This document shows, one piece after another, positions 26,489 through 35,600 of a DNA stretch of 64,000 nucleotides. Under the pieces are notes generated by a model that was not told the DNA's origin, made no database searches, and was given only the letters and a program-made list of their open reading frames with translations. The position numbers were made by a program, and so were the translations under genes. Source of the stretch: Tritonibacter litoralis (GTDB taxonomy: Bacteria; Pseudomonadota; Alphaproteobacteria; Rhodobacterales; Rhodobacteraceae). Within the stretch, counting starts at the first letter, position 1, and every line of letters begins with the position of its first letter. The stretch spans positions 89,503-153,502 of the forward strand of contig NZ_WIBF01000002.1 of assembly GCF_009496005.1 (NCBI RefSeq). Direction: 5' to 3'.

Positions 26489-27871
26489 TTAGCGTGCGAT
26501 CACCATCGAGTGGGCACCCCGCGCAACAGGCACGGAATGCTCGGTTTTGATAAGCTGCACGTTATCCAGATCGAGCGGATCAGCTTGAATACGCCAAAAG
26601 TCGATTGATCCACCTGTTTTACGATCATCAAAGTGGTCATAGGTAGCAACAGCCAAGTAGTCTCCGCTGTTGTCAAAAACGGCGGCTTCGGGAAGGACCC
26701 CATCGTAGTTGAAGGTCCCAACCTCTTGCAATTGACCGGTGTCCTGGTCAAGACGCGCCAGGGTGATGGAACTCCACCAGGTAATCCGCTCGTCATCATA
26801 CGGAAGATAGCTGCGTTCCAGATTGGTGGTTGCAACCCAGCGGCCATCGGGAGAGACGGCCAGGCCCTCGGGTGATACTCCGGTCTTTACGTGATCGACG
26901 AACGCATGACGCACGCTGCCGTCGTCACGGGTTTCGGCGTTCATGCGAACGGTTACAATGCCACCTTTTGGCGCTTCGATCCAGGTGCCCGCGATGTCAC
27001 TGCCCCAATACAGAGCGTTTGCCACAACGTGGTTGCCATCCGGAGTAAAGAAAACACGGAACGGAGTGCGCTCAATGTCAACAACATTGCCAAACATCTC
27101 AAGCGTCAGATCGGACGTCACCCTACCAAATCGCAACGTATTACCAAAACGATCCGCCAGCGCCAAAATGTTTTCGTTGGGGTGCCAAGCCATATCGATC
27201 AACTCGCCTTTGCCCAAAGACCATCCTGGGATTTCGGGGCTGGTGGGCTCACCCAAGGTTCCGTCATTGTTTATCGGAAAGATCTGCAGCGGCGTTTCAG
27301 CACCACCGCCGCCTTGGAAAGAGTAGGAAATCGCCAGAAGATCACCGGTCGCGTTGCTGCGGACCGATTGTGGGCGACCCGGAATTTTGATTTTACCGAC
27401 AACTTTCGGCGCGGACGGTTCGGCAAGGTCAAAGATCGACAGCACTTCGCCAATCGACATGTCGCCAAATGTGTGCGGCTCGTCATTCTCCGGGCGTGGC
27501 GTAAATGTCTCGATCACATAGGCAAAGCGGCCATCTGGTGTGATGTCTACCGCCGCCGGAGGCCCCGCGACAGAGTTGGACGCAAAAATCTCAGCCGCTT
27601 CCCAGCTGCGAGGATCACCGTCCAGTGGAATGACAGCGAGCGTGTCCTTGCCTTCACGGGGACCAAGCGCACCGTTCACGTAGGCCGAAGCAACCATGTC
27701 TGCGTCTTGTACCGACACAAGATAACGGCCTTGGAAGTTGAGCGACCCACGCAGATCGCGGGATCCTTCTTCTTGGGCTAAAGCTGGAGCGACGAGAGCC
27801 AGTACAGCGCTGGGTGTGGCCAATGCGCGTTGCTTTGGCATCGCCTTCTTTTGGTGGGTTACACGTTCCAT
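26489..27871 (-). CDS. Secreted beta-propeller (lactonase/YVTN-like) protein
   Basis: 460 residues with an N-terminal signal region ending near ALAQEEG. Repeated blades of the YVTN/6-phosphogluconolactonase-like type are seen: AAVDITPDGRFAYVIETF, VRSNATGDLLAISYSF, IDMAWHPNENILALADRFGN, VFFTPDGNHVVANAL, LAVSPDGRWVATTNLE and AAVFDNSGDYLAVATYD. Probably periplasmic; ligand or reaction unknown. ATG 27871 follows GAGGATTGTT. Divergent from a TetR gene, with a 46-base palindrome between them next to this start, so it is probably repressed by that TetR protein. Confidence 0.85.
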   Translation of the reverse strand: MERVTHQKKAMPKQRALATPSAVLALVAPALAQEEGSRDLRGSLNFQGRYLVSVQDADMVASAYVNGALGPREGKDTLAVIPLDGDPRSWEAAEIFASNSVAGPPAAVDITPDGRFAYVIETFTPRPENDEPHTFGDMSIGEVLSIFDLAEPSAPKVVGKIKIPGRPQSVRSNATGDLLAISYSFQGGGGAETPLQIFPINNDGTLGEPTSPEIPGWSLGKGELIDMAWHPNENILALADRFGNTLRFGRVTSDLTLEMFGNVVDIERTPFRVFFTPDGNHVVANALYWGSDIAGTWIEAPKGGIVTVRMNAETRDDGSVRHAFVDHVKTGVSPEGLAVSPDGRWVATTNLERSYLPYDDERITWWSSITLARLDQDTGQLQEVGTFNYDGVLPEAAVFDNSGDYLAVATYDHFDDRKTGGSIDFWRIQADPLDLDNVQLIKTEHSVPVARGAHSMVIAR

Positions 27872-27880
27872 AACAATCCT

Positions 27881-27926
27881 CAAAGTAAGTGGCTCAACTT
27901 AGAATCGAGTTGACCAACTTACTTTG
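27881..27926. promoter_or_regulatory. 46-bp imperfect palindrome, candidate TetR operator
   Basis: The arm 27881-27899 matches the reverse complement of 27908-27926 at 17 of 19 positions, around an 8-base centre. A shorter palindrome AGTTGACCAACT lies inside the right arm (27908-27919). Two binding sites for TetR dimers would fit. It starts 10 bases from the beta-propeller start and ends 45 bases before the TetR start. Confidence 0.75.
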
Positions 27927-27970
27927 ATTTATTTTATCGACTAGTCAAGGGAAGACGCTTAGCTTAATTT

Positions 27971-28693
27971 ATGACGACGGTAACAATCGAGGATCATCGG
28001 ACAGTGTCGAAAACCGAAAGCTGGCAACAACGTGTGGCACGTGAAAAGAAAGACGCCATTCTTGACGCTGCAACACAGGCCTTTCTCGACACTGGTTACA
28101 ACCGAACGACGCTCGAACATATTGCACGCGCAGCTGAAGTCTCTACGGGAACACTGTTCAAACACTTCCCGACCAAGGCAAAACTGTTTGGTGGGATCAT
28201 AGAACGCGCTTGGACAGAAACGGTTGAAGACATGGCGCAGCCAGGTAGCGGTTCTGTGTCTGAAGAATTGCGTCGCATTGGGCTCGACTATGCCAATCGG
28301 TTAAGTCAGGTTGAAACGGTCGCTCTCTTTCGGGTCATCATTGCCGAAGCGCCACGCTTTCCCGAACTCGGTCAGGCCTTGTATGAACGTGGCAAGGCGC
28401 CGTATCTTGAACGGCTCGAGCAGTTTTTGACGGATGCATCCAGCAAAGGTTCGCTGGAACCACGCGACAGTTGGTCCACGGCCACCCGCGAGTTTTTGGG
28501 AATGGTCAACGATCAGGTCTTCTGGCCTCGCCTATTGATCGTTGACTTTGTCCCTGAGGCAGACGTTGTTGAAGCTGTTGTCGACAGTGCCGTTGCAACC
28601 TTCTTGACGCGTTACAGCATCGCCGTCGATGGCTTGGCCGAGACAGAAGCGATGCAGAGGAAGGGAAACGGCGCAAAACGGGCGGTTCGGTAA
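27971..28693 (+). CDS. TetR/AcrR-family transcriptional regulator
   Basis: 240 residues. HTH: KKDAILDAATQAFLDTGYNR followed by TTLEHIARAAEVSTGTLFKHFPTKAKLF (about 27-75), and a helical C-terminal ligand domain of AefR-like type (ETVALFRVIIAEAPRFPELG). ATG 27971 with a weak ribosome binding site. Divergent from the beta-propeller gene and the probable reader of the palindrome between them. Confidence 0.92.
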   Translation: MTTVTIEDHRTVSKTESWQQRVAREKKDAILDAATQAFLDTGYNRTTLEHIARAAEVSTGTLFKHFPTKAKLFGGIIERAWTETVEDMAQPGSGSVSEELRRIGLDYANRLSQVETVALFRVIIAEAPRFPELGQALYERGKAPYLERLEQFLTDASSKGSLEPRDSWSTATREFLGMVNDQVFWPRLLIVDFVPEADVVEAVVDSAVATFLTRYSIAVDGLAETEAMQRKGNGAKRAVR

Positions 28694-28859
28694 TGTTATA
28701 ACCTCGACAATTCTGTGGTGCGCGGCGATTTTTGGTCATTCATCACACATGCGAAGGCAACCGGTGAAGGCTATCAAAGCAGCCCATTGGAAGCATTGGC
28801 CGCTGACCGAAATGCTGTGCTACCCGACCGTGACCGTCCGGCGAAGGCGCTTTGGCACA

Positions 28860-29016
28860 GTTCCGGCGGCCCCTGCCGGGCTACGTCCGCAGCGCAGCGC
28901 CATGGCATGAGTTCGTTCAGACGTGTGATCTTATGATCTGCGGTCTGTGCCAAAACCCATGTGAGCCAGGCTTGCAGATCTACGCCATTCATCTTGGCGG
29001 TTTCGATCAGTGTATA
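28860..29016 (-). pseudogene. IS66-family transposase, C-terminal fragment
   Basis: About 50 codons read [20 protein letters not shown], then [20 protein letters not shown]. That is the conserved C-terminal tail of IS66 TnpC proteins. The rest of the roughly 500-residue gene is absent, and unrelated sequence joins at about 29016. Confidence 0.85.
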
Positions 29017-29155
29017 TTGGCTGAGAAAAGAGAAAACCAAACCAGATCAGCAGGAGCAGCGAGTAGCTTAATTTACGCTGAAACCTGCCAAACATTGGGG
29101 AGTAGCTCAGTCCCTTCCGCCGCGTGAATGCGAACCAGGGACATGCCAGTTTTGC

Positions 29156-29341
29156 GAAAGTTGTCACGCCTTCGCGCTTGCCTGTGTCGGTCTCATGCTG
29201 CTTGACCCAGACCCGCAGGTTGTCTCTGCTGCATCCAACCCTTTGAAAGATAGACAATGTCGGTGCCGATCTGCTCGCGTATTCAACTTCGTGATCCAAA
29301 ACCATCTGGACCGCTCGGGCGCGCAATTCATCTGGAGCACG
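29156..29341 (-). pseudogene. IS3-family OrfA transposase fragment
   Basis: About 60 codons read DELRARAVQMVLDHEVEYAS and VGCSRDNLRVWVKQHETDTG, then REGVTT. This is the helix-turn-helix part of an IS3-type OrfA. The partner OrfB is missing, and the IS66 scrap lies 140 bases away. It is a nested insertion scar. Confidence 0.8.
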
Positions 29342-29440
29342 TGTTCCGTTTTCTTCTGACGACCCGGTATCCTTACTTCTGGGCCTCCGGCAAACAAGGG
29401 GCGGTTCAGTTGACTGTTGCGCCACAAATTTTTTCGGAAA

Positions 29441-30493
29441 TTACTTATCCACAAGTGGCGCGTCTGGATCCAGTTCATCGCGATCCACACTGACCTCTGC
29501 CCCGCCGCCTTGCCGGAGTGCAGACGGGGCGATGCCAAAATGATCGGAGAAACAGGATGAAAAATAAGACGCCGAGCGAAATCCAGTCACGACTGCGATC
29601 TCTAGAATTTGCAAATTGCTATGCAAAAGAAGCGATTTTGACCGTTCCAAGCGCTGGATTTTACAAAACTTCGACGGTGTCATTTTGGTGTATTTAACAA
29701 ACATGCGTTCAAGCGTACGTCGACTTGCGCCGACAGCTTCGGCCAACTCACCGGGCGAGAGCGGGGATTCCATATTCTCAGAGATGATTGCATGGGCCAG
29801 CATCAACTGCTTTGGCGCGTTTTCCGGTAAGAGAGACGAGCCCGTAGATTGCAGCTTAACCCCGCTGCGTATCCTGTCCATCTGAAGCTGGTTGGCAATA
29901 GAATAGACGAGTGATCTGCTGTGGTCCTGGGCGATGATCTCCATCATCAAGTCAAAGGATGACATGCCGCCAGAGCAACTGAGGACCTTGTTGTCCATTT
30001 CGTAGATTGCAGTGGTCAGGTCAATGTCAGGAAATTCCTCCAGGAAGGCTGGCATCCCTTCCCAATGAATGGTGCAACGCCGTCCTGTCAAAAGGCCAGC
30101 CCTGGCAAGAAAGATCGTACCCATTGAAATGGCCCCCACCGTAACGCCAGCGGCGAAACGACGATTGAGGAAGGCGGACAATCTTTTAGGCTCCTGAGCC
30201 TCGAGGCTTAACCCAGCGCAAACAAAAGTGTAATCTGGTACGGGGCCCTCTCCGATGCGGCCTGAGCTCGCGATCTTGAGCCCGTTAGACGCCCTGACCT
30301 CTGCGCCGTTTTCGCTGACGATAGTCCAAGCATAGCGCTCGCACCGCGCCATGCGATTGGCCACCCGTAGCGGCTCGATAGCCGAAGTCACCGACAGCAT
30401 CGACACCTCGTTCAGGAGCACAAACTCGAACACACGCGGACGATCACCGCCCCGTTCCATTTGCTGATTAGTTTGAGGCAATTGGTTTCGCAT
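29441..30493 (-). CDS. GlxA-type AraC-family regulator, probably of glycine betaine catabolism (GbdR-like)
   Basis: 350 residues. N-terminal DJ-1/PfpI-like domain (FEFVLLNEVSMLSVTSAIEP, YTFVCAGLS, GVTVGAISMGTIFLARAGLL) at about 20-200 and C-terminal AraC HTH (LSPGELAEAVGASRRTLERM, FVKYTKMTPSKFCKIQRLER, VVTGFRSASYFSSCFSDHFG). This architecture is that of GbdR/CdhR, which activate quaternary amine catabolism. The start may be 11 codons later. Located 94 bases downstream of gbcB on the same strand, supporting the role. Confidence 0.87.
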   Translation of the reverse strand: MRNQLPQTNQQMERGGDRPRVFEFVLLNEVSMLSVTSAIEPLRVANRMARCERYAWTIVSENGAEVRASNGLKIASSGRIGEGPVPDYTFVCAGLSLEAQEPKRLSAFLNRRFAAGVTVGAISMGTIFLARAGLLTGRRCTIHWEGMPAFLEEFPDIDLTTAIYEMDNKVLSCSGGMSSFDLMMEIIAQDHSRSLVYSIANQLQMDRIRSGVKLQSTGSSLLPENAPKQLMLAHAIISENMESPLSPGELAEAVGASRRTLERMFVKYTKMTPSKFCKIQRLERSKSLLLHSNLQILEIAVVTGFRSASYFSSCFSDHFGIAPSALRQGGGAEVSVDRDELDPDAPLVDK

Positions 30494-30587
30494 CTCGGAG
30501 ATAAGTCGCCTGTGAACGTAAGACTTGCATACCAGCAGTGTGGTCTAGCGCAAACGCCACGGTCAAGGCAGCTTGCTGAAGCAACGA

Positions 30588-31661
30588 TCAAACAGGATCT
30601 TCTATGGAGATCGGCCCAGTCACGCGAGAGCAGCAGGCCAAGATGTAGCCAGAGGCCACGTCTTGTTCCGACAAGCCACCGTCTTGCTGCATGTCGACTG
30701 AGCCCTCAGACAAACGCAACTTGCATGTGCCGCACTGGCCCGCGTTGCACCCCGTGGGGACCCGTATATGCTGCGCCGCCAGCGCAGTGCTAAGGAGCTC
30801 CCCTTCGGCAATCTCAAAGCTGCGACCACGCAGAGTGACGCGGTGCCCGTTGGACACGCCTTTGCCGATTGGCGCAGGGCTTGCCACTGGCTTGGACGCA
30901 CCAAAACTTTCTGTATGGAAATGCTGATGCGGGAGCCCTTCGGCCAACAGGCATTGACGAACGGTGCCTAAAAATCCTTCTGGCCCACAGCAGTAAACCT
31001 CGCGCCGACTTGCATCCGCCACCATCGCGCGCAGCATCGCACGGTTGGGGCGCCCACGATAGCCGCGCCACACTTCACCCGCCGCAGGCGCTGTAACCAC
31101 TTCGAACAGCCTGAGCCCTGGCATGTCGCGCGCGATCTGCGCAAGCTCGTCTTCAAAGAGGAGATCTTCGACCCGCCGGGCCACCTGCACCACCACCACA
31201 TCCAGTGTCTCTCCACGGGCATGGAGCCAGCGCAACATGGACATCATCGGGGTAAACCCGCTGCCGCCGCCAATCAACAACACTGGACGACCATGGCGTG
31301 CCGCAAGCGAAAACCGCCCAAAGGGACCACGGGCAGTTATTTCTGAACCCACCGCGAGATTGTCATGCATCCAGCGCGTTGCATGCCCCGTTTCAGCCGC
31401 CTTGACCGTCACCGACAGCTCTTGTGCGCCCAATGGGGCAGAGGCGATGGTGAAGGTGCGTGTTGCCACACCGCCGTTCATCGGCAAGTCCAGAGCGATG
31501 GCCTGTCCGGGCAAATGCAGCACAGGTCCTTCAAGACTGTGAAAAGTAAAAGTCACGGTGTCGGACGTATTTTGATGACGTGCAACAAGCCGAAGTTTGC
31601 GCGGGGCAGAGGCAAAGCCGGGAAGGCCGGATTTAGGAAAGGGAAGTGTATCCAAAGGCAT
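30588..31661 (-). CDS. gbcB: Glycine betaine demethylase reductase subunit (GbcB-like)
   Basis: 357 residues: FAD-binding domain (RTFTIASAP at 68-76), NAD(P)-binding domain (VLLIGGGSGFTPMMSMLRWL, 127-146; YCCGPEGFLG) and C-terminal plant-type [2Fe-2S] ferredoxin with Cys305, Cys310, Cys313 and Cys343 or 344. It delivers NAD(P)H electrons to the Rieske oxygenase GbcA. ATG 31661 follows GGAGTGAGG and lies four bases past the gbcA stop. A longer frame reaching into gbcA is not used. Confidence 0.9.
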   Translation of the reverse strand: MPLDTLPFPKSGLPGFASAPRKLRLVARHQNTSDTVTFTFHSLEGPVLHLPGQAIALDLPMNGGVATRTFTIASAPLGAQELSVTVKAAETGHATRWMHDNLAVGSEITARGPFGRFSLAARHGRPVLLIGGGSGFTPMMSMLRWLHARGETLDVVVVQVARRVEDLLFEDELAQIARDMPGLRLFEVVTAPAAGEVWRGYRGRPNRAMLRAMVADASRREVYCCGPEGFLGTVRQCLLAEGLPHQHFHTESFGASKPVASPAPIGKGVSNGHRVTLRGRSFEIAEGELLSTALAAQHIRVPTGCNAGQCGTCKLRLSEGSVDMQQDGGLSEQDVASGYILACCSRVTGPISIEDPV

Positions 31662-31665
31662 CGCC

Positions 31666-32907
31666 TCACTCCGCCGCTTGTTGTTGGGCCGACGCTCCGC
31701 TGAGCCATGCATCCAGCGCGTCTTTGTACCAATCGAGAAAGTTCAAAATCATAAATTCTGACACTTCTGAATAGGGGCCGGGTTCATAGGCGGGCGAGCG
31801 GGTGCCGCGTTGGTTTTCCTCTGCCAGACGCTTGTCCTGATCGTTGGTTTCGATCCAGACGTGCGAAAGATGTTTGACATCGTAGTCCCAACCTTCGATG
31901 GCGTCTTCATGGACGCACCATGTGGTGCGTACTTCGGACCGGTTGGGACCGAGGGGGAGAACGCGGAAATGGATGGTCATCTCTGACAGAACATGGTGCC
32001 AGTTGTTCGGGATACGGAAGGCCCGTACGGAGCCGAGATCTGGCTCTGTCAATTCTCCGAGCAGTTTCTTGCTCGCCAGCTCTCCATCCAGGGTCATCGA
32101 CTTGGCGCCTTCCCGGAAGGGCAGACGAATGCAGCGAAACTCGGTGCCTCCATCAACAGGAGCATGGGGCAAACCCAGCGCATCCCAATCCCGCGCTTTC
32201 TCTTCCATCAAGCGAAATTCGTCTCCAAATCGAGCGTCATTAGGGAGCGCCATTTCCACCAGTGAAACCAGGAGCTCTGGGTGATTTCCGGCGCAATGGT
32301 AGCATTCGCGGTTGTTCTCGATCACCAGCTTCCAGTTTGCGTCTTCCACGATCACGGATTCATGGACAATCTTTGTCCGGCGCGGCGCGTGGGGCCGAAT
32401 GTAGGGCGTGATTTCGGCGCGGAAGCGTTCAATATCAGGCGGTGTGTCCGCCAGACAAATATACAAAAGCCCCTCGACCGAGGTGACATGCACAGGTTTC
32501 AGGGGGAACTGGCCCGCGTCAAAGGTCTCGCCCATGTAGCGCGTTGAGATCAGCTCGCCCGTCAGTTCATAGGTCCATTGATGATAGGGGCACACGAGTC
32601 GACCTGTATGACCACGCGCCTTGTCACATAGGCGAGAGCCCCGGTGGCGGCAGGAGTTGTGAAAGGCGCGAACCTCGCCCTCGTGATCTCGCAGCACGAT
32701 GATCGGCGCCTCATGGACTGTTAACGTCACGTAGTCGCCGGCGTTGGGGATTTCGCATTCAGGACCGACGAACAACCATTCTCTATAAAAAACCGCCTCG
32801 ATATCAGCCTCAAACAGATCGGCATCGTTATAAAAGGCTTTTGGCAATGAGAACCCAGGTTTGCATGCATCCAGCGCGCTTCGGACTTTGGTGTGGTGAT
32901 CGGTCAT
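31666..32907 (-). CDS. gbcA: Glycine betaine monooxygenase, Rieske oxygenase subunit (GbcA-like)
   Basis: 413 residues. Rieske [2Fe-2S] ligands Cys86, His88, Cys106 and His109 (CRHRGSRLC ... CPYHQW); mononuclear iron histidines His204 and His209 in ENNRECYHCAGNHPEL. Expected reaction: O2- and NADH-dependent demethylation of glycine betaine to dimethylglycine with release of formaldehyde. The gbcAB pair, the adjacent betaine-type ABC importer and the GbdR-like regulator support this over stachydrine demethylase, which shares the fold. Confidence 0.9.
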   Translation of the reverse strand: MTDHHTKVRSALDACKPGFSLPKAFYNDADLFEADIEAVFYREWLFVGPECEIPNAGDYVTLTVHEAPIIVLRDHEGEVRAFHNSCRHRGSRLCDKARGHTGRLVCPYHQWTYELTGELISTRYMGETFDAGQFPLKPVHVTSVEGLLYICLADTPPDIERFRAEITPYIRPHAPRRTKIVHESVIVEDANWKLVIENNRECYHCAGNHPELLVSLVEMALPNDARFGDEFRLMEEKARDWDALGLPHAPVDGGTEFRCIRLPFREGAKSMTLDGELASKKLLGELTEPDLGSVRAFRIPNNWHHVLSEMTIHFRVLPLGPNRSEVRTTWCVHEDAIEGWDYDVKHLSHVWIETNDQDKRLAEENQRGTRSPAYEPGPYSEVSEFMILNFLDWYKDALDAWLSGASAQQQAAE

Positions 32908-32983
32908 TTAGAGGGGCCTTGCTGCGGTTAAACGTGACGCGCCCAATTTAGCCGACCGTCAAAAAGACACTTTCGAATGCGCG

Positions 32984-32997
32984 CCAATTTTAATTGG
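32984..32997. promoter_or_regulatory. 14-bp palindrome in the gbcA/DAO divergent promoter region
   Basis: CCAATT and AATTGG flank two bases. It is 77 bases upstream of gbcA and 201 bases upstream of the DAO gene, the only clear symmetric element seen in this 290-base region. Candidate operator only. Confidence 0.4.
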
Positions 32998-33197
32998 GAT
33001 TTCACCACCCTGATCCAGATCTATTCTTTTAAGGCCTATTTTGCAGGCATTTGGGGCATTATTCTCCGCTCATTACGGAGATGCTTGGTGACGCAGAATC
33101 CAAAATTTTTGTCGGGGAACTACGCAAACCACCTCATTTGACCTGCGTAAATGAGAAGGAATTTTGCACTTTTCTTAACGCACTATCGGAGTAATCC

Positions 33198-34544
33198 ATG
33201 TCTCTCCCCGAAAATGTTCCCTATCTAATCGTGGGCGCCGGCATCCACGGCCTGTCAACCGCGCTGCACCTTGCTAAGCGCTTAAAGTCCACGGGCAAAG
33301 GCACTGGTGCCGATGTTGTCGTGATCGACAAGGCAGGCATCGCAGCCGGAGCCTCTGGCATCGCCTGCGGCGTGGTGCGCAACAACTATTTCCAGCCTGC
33401 CATGCGCGAGTTGATGGCCCATTCGGTTGAGCATTGGGAAGCCAACGCCCAGGCGTTTCAGTACAATCCCGTGGGCTACCTGCAAATTTCGGCTGAAAGC
33501 ATGCATGAAGACGTGGCGCAAATCCACAAAGAGCAGCAAGCCATCGGCTATGAATCGTCCTTTATCGAAGGCACCGCCGACTGCGACGCCTATATGAAAG
33601 ACATCTTTCACGACTGGCAGGCGCAGAACATCACCTCTGTTCTACATGAGAAAAAAGGCGGCTATGCCCATAACGCAGCCGCCATTTACGCGCTGGCCAA
33701 AATGGCAGAAGAAGAAGGTGTGCGCATTGTAACCGGCATCACCGTTCAAGGCCTGAAAGCGGCCAATGGTGCGACCTCCGCCATCACCGGCGTCGAGACC
33801 GACAAGGGTGAGATTGCCTGCGATTATCTCGTTGTGGCCGCAGGCCCCTGGGTGCGTGACTTCTGGACCATGGCTGAACTGCCGGATGCGATTTCTGTCA
33901 AAGACGCGGATGGCAACCTTCATGACGACATCCCGATGTGGAAATTCTGGCAATTGGAAGAAGGCGTTTTGCGGGTCGATCCCGAGAGCTTTAAAACCAA
34001 TGACGGCAAGCTGCCGCCTGTAATTCACGTCGACACAGATGCACCACTGATCTCTGATGTGGATGGGTCTGTGATCACCGAGGAAATGTGGGGCATCTAC
34101 TACAAGCCCGACTTCAACTTTGGCGGCATTCAGGGTGGTGCCATGCCCTACAAAGTCGACAAACCCGCAAACGAGGTCGCGATCGACCCGTATGGCCCCT
34201 CCTCGCCTGAATTCGTTTCTTCGCCGGAATTTGCCCATATGTGGGTTTCCGCGCTGGCACATTGTAACGCACGCTTCTCGGGCACCATGCCGAAGTACCA
34301 CAAAGAGGCGTCCGGCGGCGTCGGCTGCTTTACGCCCGACAGCTTCCCCGTCTTCGATGTGTTCCGCGAGAACTGCTACATCATCGCAGACAGCAACCAC
34401 GGTTACAAGATGATCGGTGTGGGCGAACTGGTGGCAAAGGACATCACCGGCGAGACCTCTTCGCTGCTGACACCTTTCCGCTTTAGCCGCTATGCCGAAG
34501 GTAAGCTGCATCCCGTGTCCAATAGCCCCTACCCCTGGAGCTGA
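33198..34544 (+). CDS. FAD-dependent DAO-family oxidoreductase, candidate dimethylglycine/sarcosine-type enzyme
   Basis: 448 residues. FAD motif YLIVGAGIHGLSTALHLAKR (9-28), VVIDKAGIAAGASGIACGVV, CDYLVVAAGPWVRDFW and C-terminal CFTPDSFPVFDV and SNHGYKMIGVG. The fold is shared by sarcosine oxidase and dimethylglycine dehydrogenase FAD domains. No C-terminal folate domain is present, so formaldehyde would be released or passed on. CGGAGTAATCC precedes ATG 33198. Divergent from gbcA; acting on the dimethylglycine made by GbcAB is the simplest idea, but not shown. Confidence 0.85.
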   Translation: MSLPENVPYLIVGAGIHGLSTALHLAKRLKSTGKGTGADVVVIDKAGIAAGASGIACGVVRNNYFQPAMRELMAHSVEHWEANAQAFQYNPVGYLQISAESMHEDVAQIHKEQQAIGYESSFIEGTADCDAYMKDIFHDWQAQNITSVLHEKKGGYAHNAAAIYALAKMAEEEGVRIVTGITVQGLKAANGATSAITGVETDKGEIACDYLVVAAGPWVRDFWTMAELPDAISVKDADGNLHDDIPMWKFWQLEEGVLRVDPESFKTNDGKLPPVIHVDTDAPLISDVDGSVITEEMWGIYYKPDFNFGGIQGGAMPYKVDKPANEVAIDPYGPSSPEFVSSPEFAHMWVSALAHCNARFSGTMPKYHKEASGGVGCFTPDSFPVFDVFRENCYIIADSNHGYKMIGVGELVAKDITGETSSLLTPFRFSRYAEGKLHPVSNSPYPWS

Positions 34545-34607
34545 TCCCGCATCCGGAGCGCAACTCACCCGCGCTCTGGACCTTTCGGGCACCATTTCCC
34601 CTACTGA

Positions 34608-34638
34608 ACGCGGCGCATTTCAGCGTCGCGTTTTTTTT
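34608..34638 (+). terminator. Rho-independent terminator after the DAO gene
   Basis: ACGCGGCGC (34608-34616) pairs with GCGTCGCGT (34623-34631), a 9-bp stem with one G-T pair and a 6-base loop, followed by a run of eight T. It lies 64 bases past the stop and serves the plus-strand gene. Confidence 0.9.
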
Positions 34639-34655
34639 GCCGCCTGCGAGACGTT

Positions 34656-35522
34656 TCAGGCTTTCGGCAGGATCCCTTCCAGCTCGCGGTGCAGGATATC
34701 GGGGCGCAGATCGCGCACTGTGGGCAAGGCCATACGTTCGCGCAGGACATCCTTGAAATCAAGATCTGCCCAGATCAGCGCGTCTTCTGTACCCGCCCGG
34801 GCCAGTTCCAGACCATCGGGACCAAAGATCGCGGAGCCGCCCCAAAAGGTCATGTCATCTTTGTAGGTCCCGACCCAATTGCAGCGCAGAACCGGAAAAC
34901 GGTACATCAGCGCAAGGCCACTCACGGTGATATCCCAGCCAGCGGGATTGGAAAAGCCGCTCCCGACACCTTCGAGGGTGGAGGCAATGGGCACCGTAAG
35001 GATCGTGCTGCCTTTGGCGGCGTTCAGATAGACAAGGCCCGGCTCCCAAAGATCGGCACAAATCAGCCCGCCAGCGCGCCAGTCATCGCCCAGCTGAACC
35101 TGTGTTGTCTGATCGCCGGGGCGGAAATATTTGCCCTCTTCCAGGCGGCCGTAGTTGGGCAGGTTGATCTTGCGATGCACAGCCAGAACTGCACCGTCAC
35201 GGCACCAAGCCATAGAGTTGTAGAACACGCCCTCCGCTGTCCGCTCAGAGAAGCCAACGACCGTCACAATGTCCTGACTTGCATCCGCGACCGCTCGCAG
35301 CTCCGGCCCATCTGCCGCAATGGCATTGGTATCGCGTATCTCGATACTGTCGGGATAGCCGGTCAGAGAGCTTTCAGGAAACACCAAAAGGTCCAGACCC
35401 TCTGTCCGCGCCTGCGCAATATGATGGAGATGGCGGGCCGTCATCTCTCGGACGTCGTCCGGGCGATGAGGAATCTGGGCGCATCCGGCGCGCAAAACAG
35501 ACTTTGTCATGGGGCTACTCAT
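34656..35522 (-). CDS. Carbon-nitrogen hydrolase (nitrilase superfamily)
   Basis: 288 residues with the full catalytic set: Glu50 in LLVFPESSLTGYP, Lys118 in HRKINLPNYG and Cys155 in GGLICADLWEPGL. It hydrolyses an amide, carbamoyl or nitrile bond; the substrate is unknown. The ATG at 35510 is an alternative start. It is the last same-strand gene after the betaine-type ABC importer (79 bases downstream of the binding-protein gene), so a quaternary-amine amide or conjugate is a possible substrate (inference). Confidence 0.9.
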   Translation of the reverse strand: MSSPMTKSVLRAGCAQIPHRPDDVREMTARHLHHIAQARTEGLDLLVFPESSLTGYPDSIEIRDTNAIAADGPELRAVADASQDIVTVVGFSERTAEGVFYNSMAWCRDGAVLAVHRKINLPNYGRLEEGKYFRPGDQTTQVQLGDDWRAGGLICADLWEPGLVYLNAAKGSTILTVPIASTLEGVGSGFSNPAGWDITVSGLALMYRFPVLRCNWVGTYKDDMTFWGGSAIFGPDGLELARAGTEDALIWADLDFKDVLRERMALPTVRDLRPDILHRELEGILPKA

Positions 35523-35600
35523 TGGCTTGCGTCATAGATCGGAAAGGCCACCCGGCGCGCCTGCACCGGTTGGCCTAAAAAACATCTTAGGATGCGTTTA

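Noticed and set aside
26891-27781. 296-codon plus-strand frame
   Set aside because: Antisense to the beta-propeller gene; no recognisable domain.
33642-34595. 317-codon minus-strand frame
   Set aside because: Antisense to the DAO oxidoreductase and running into its terminator.
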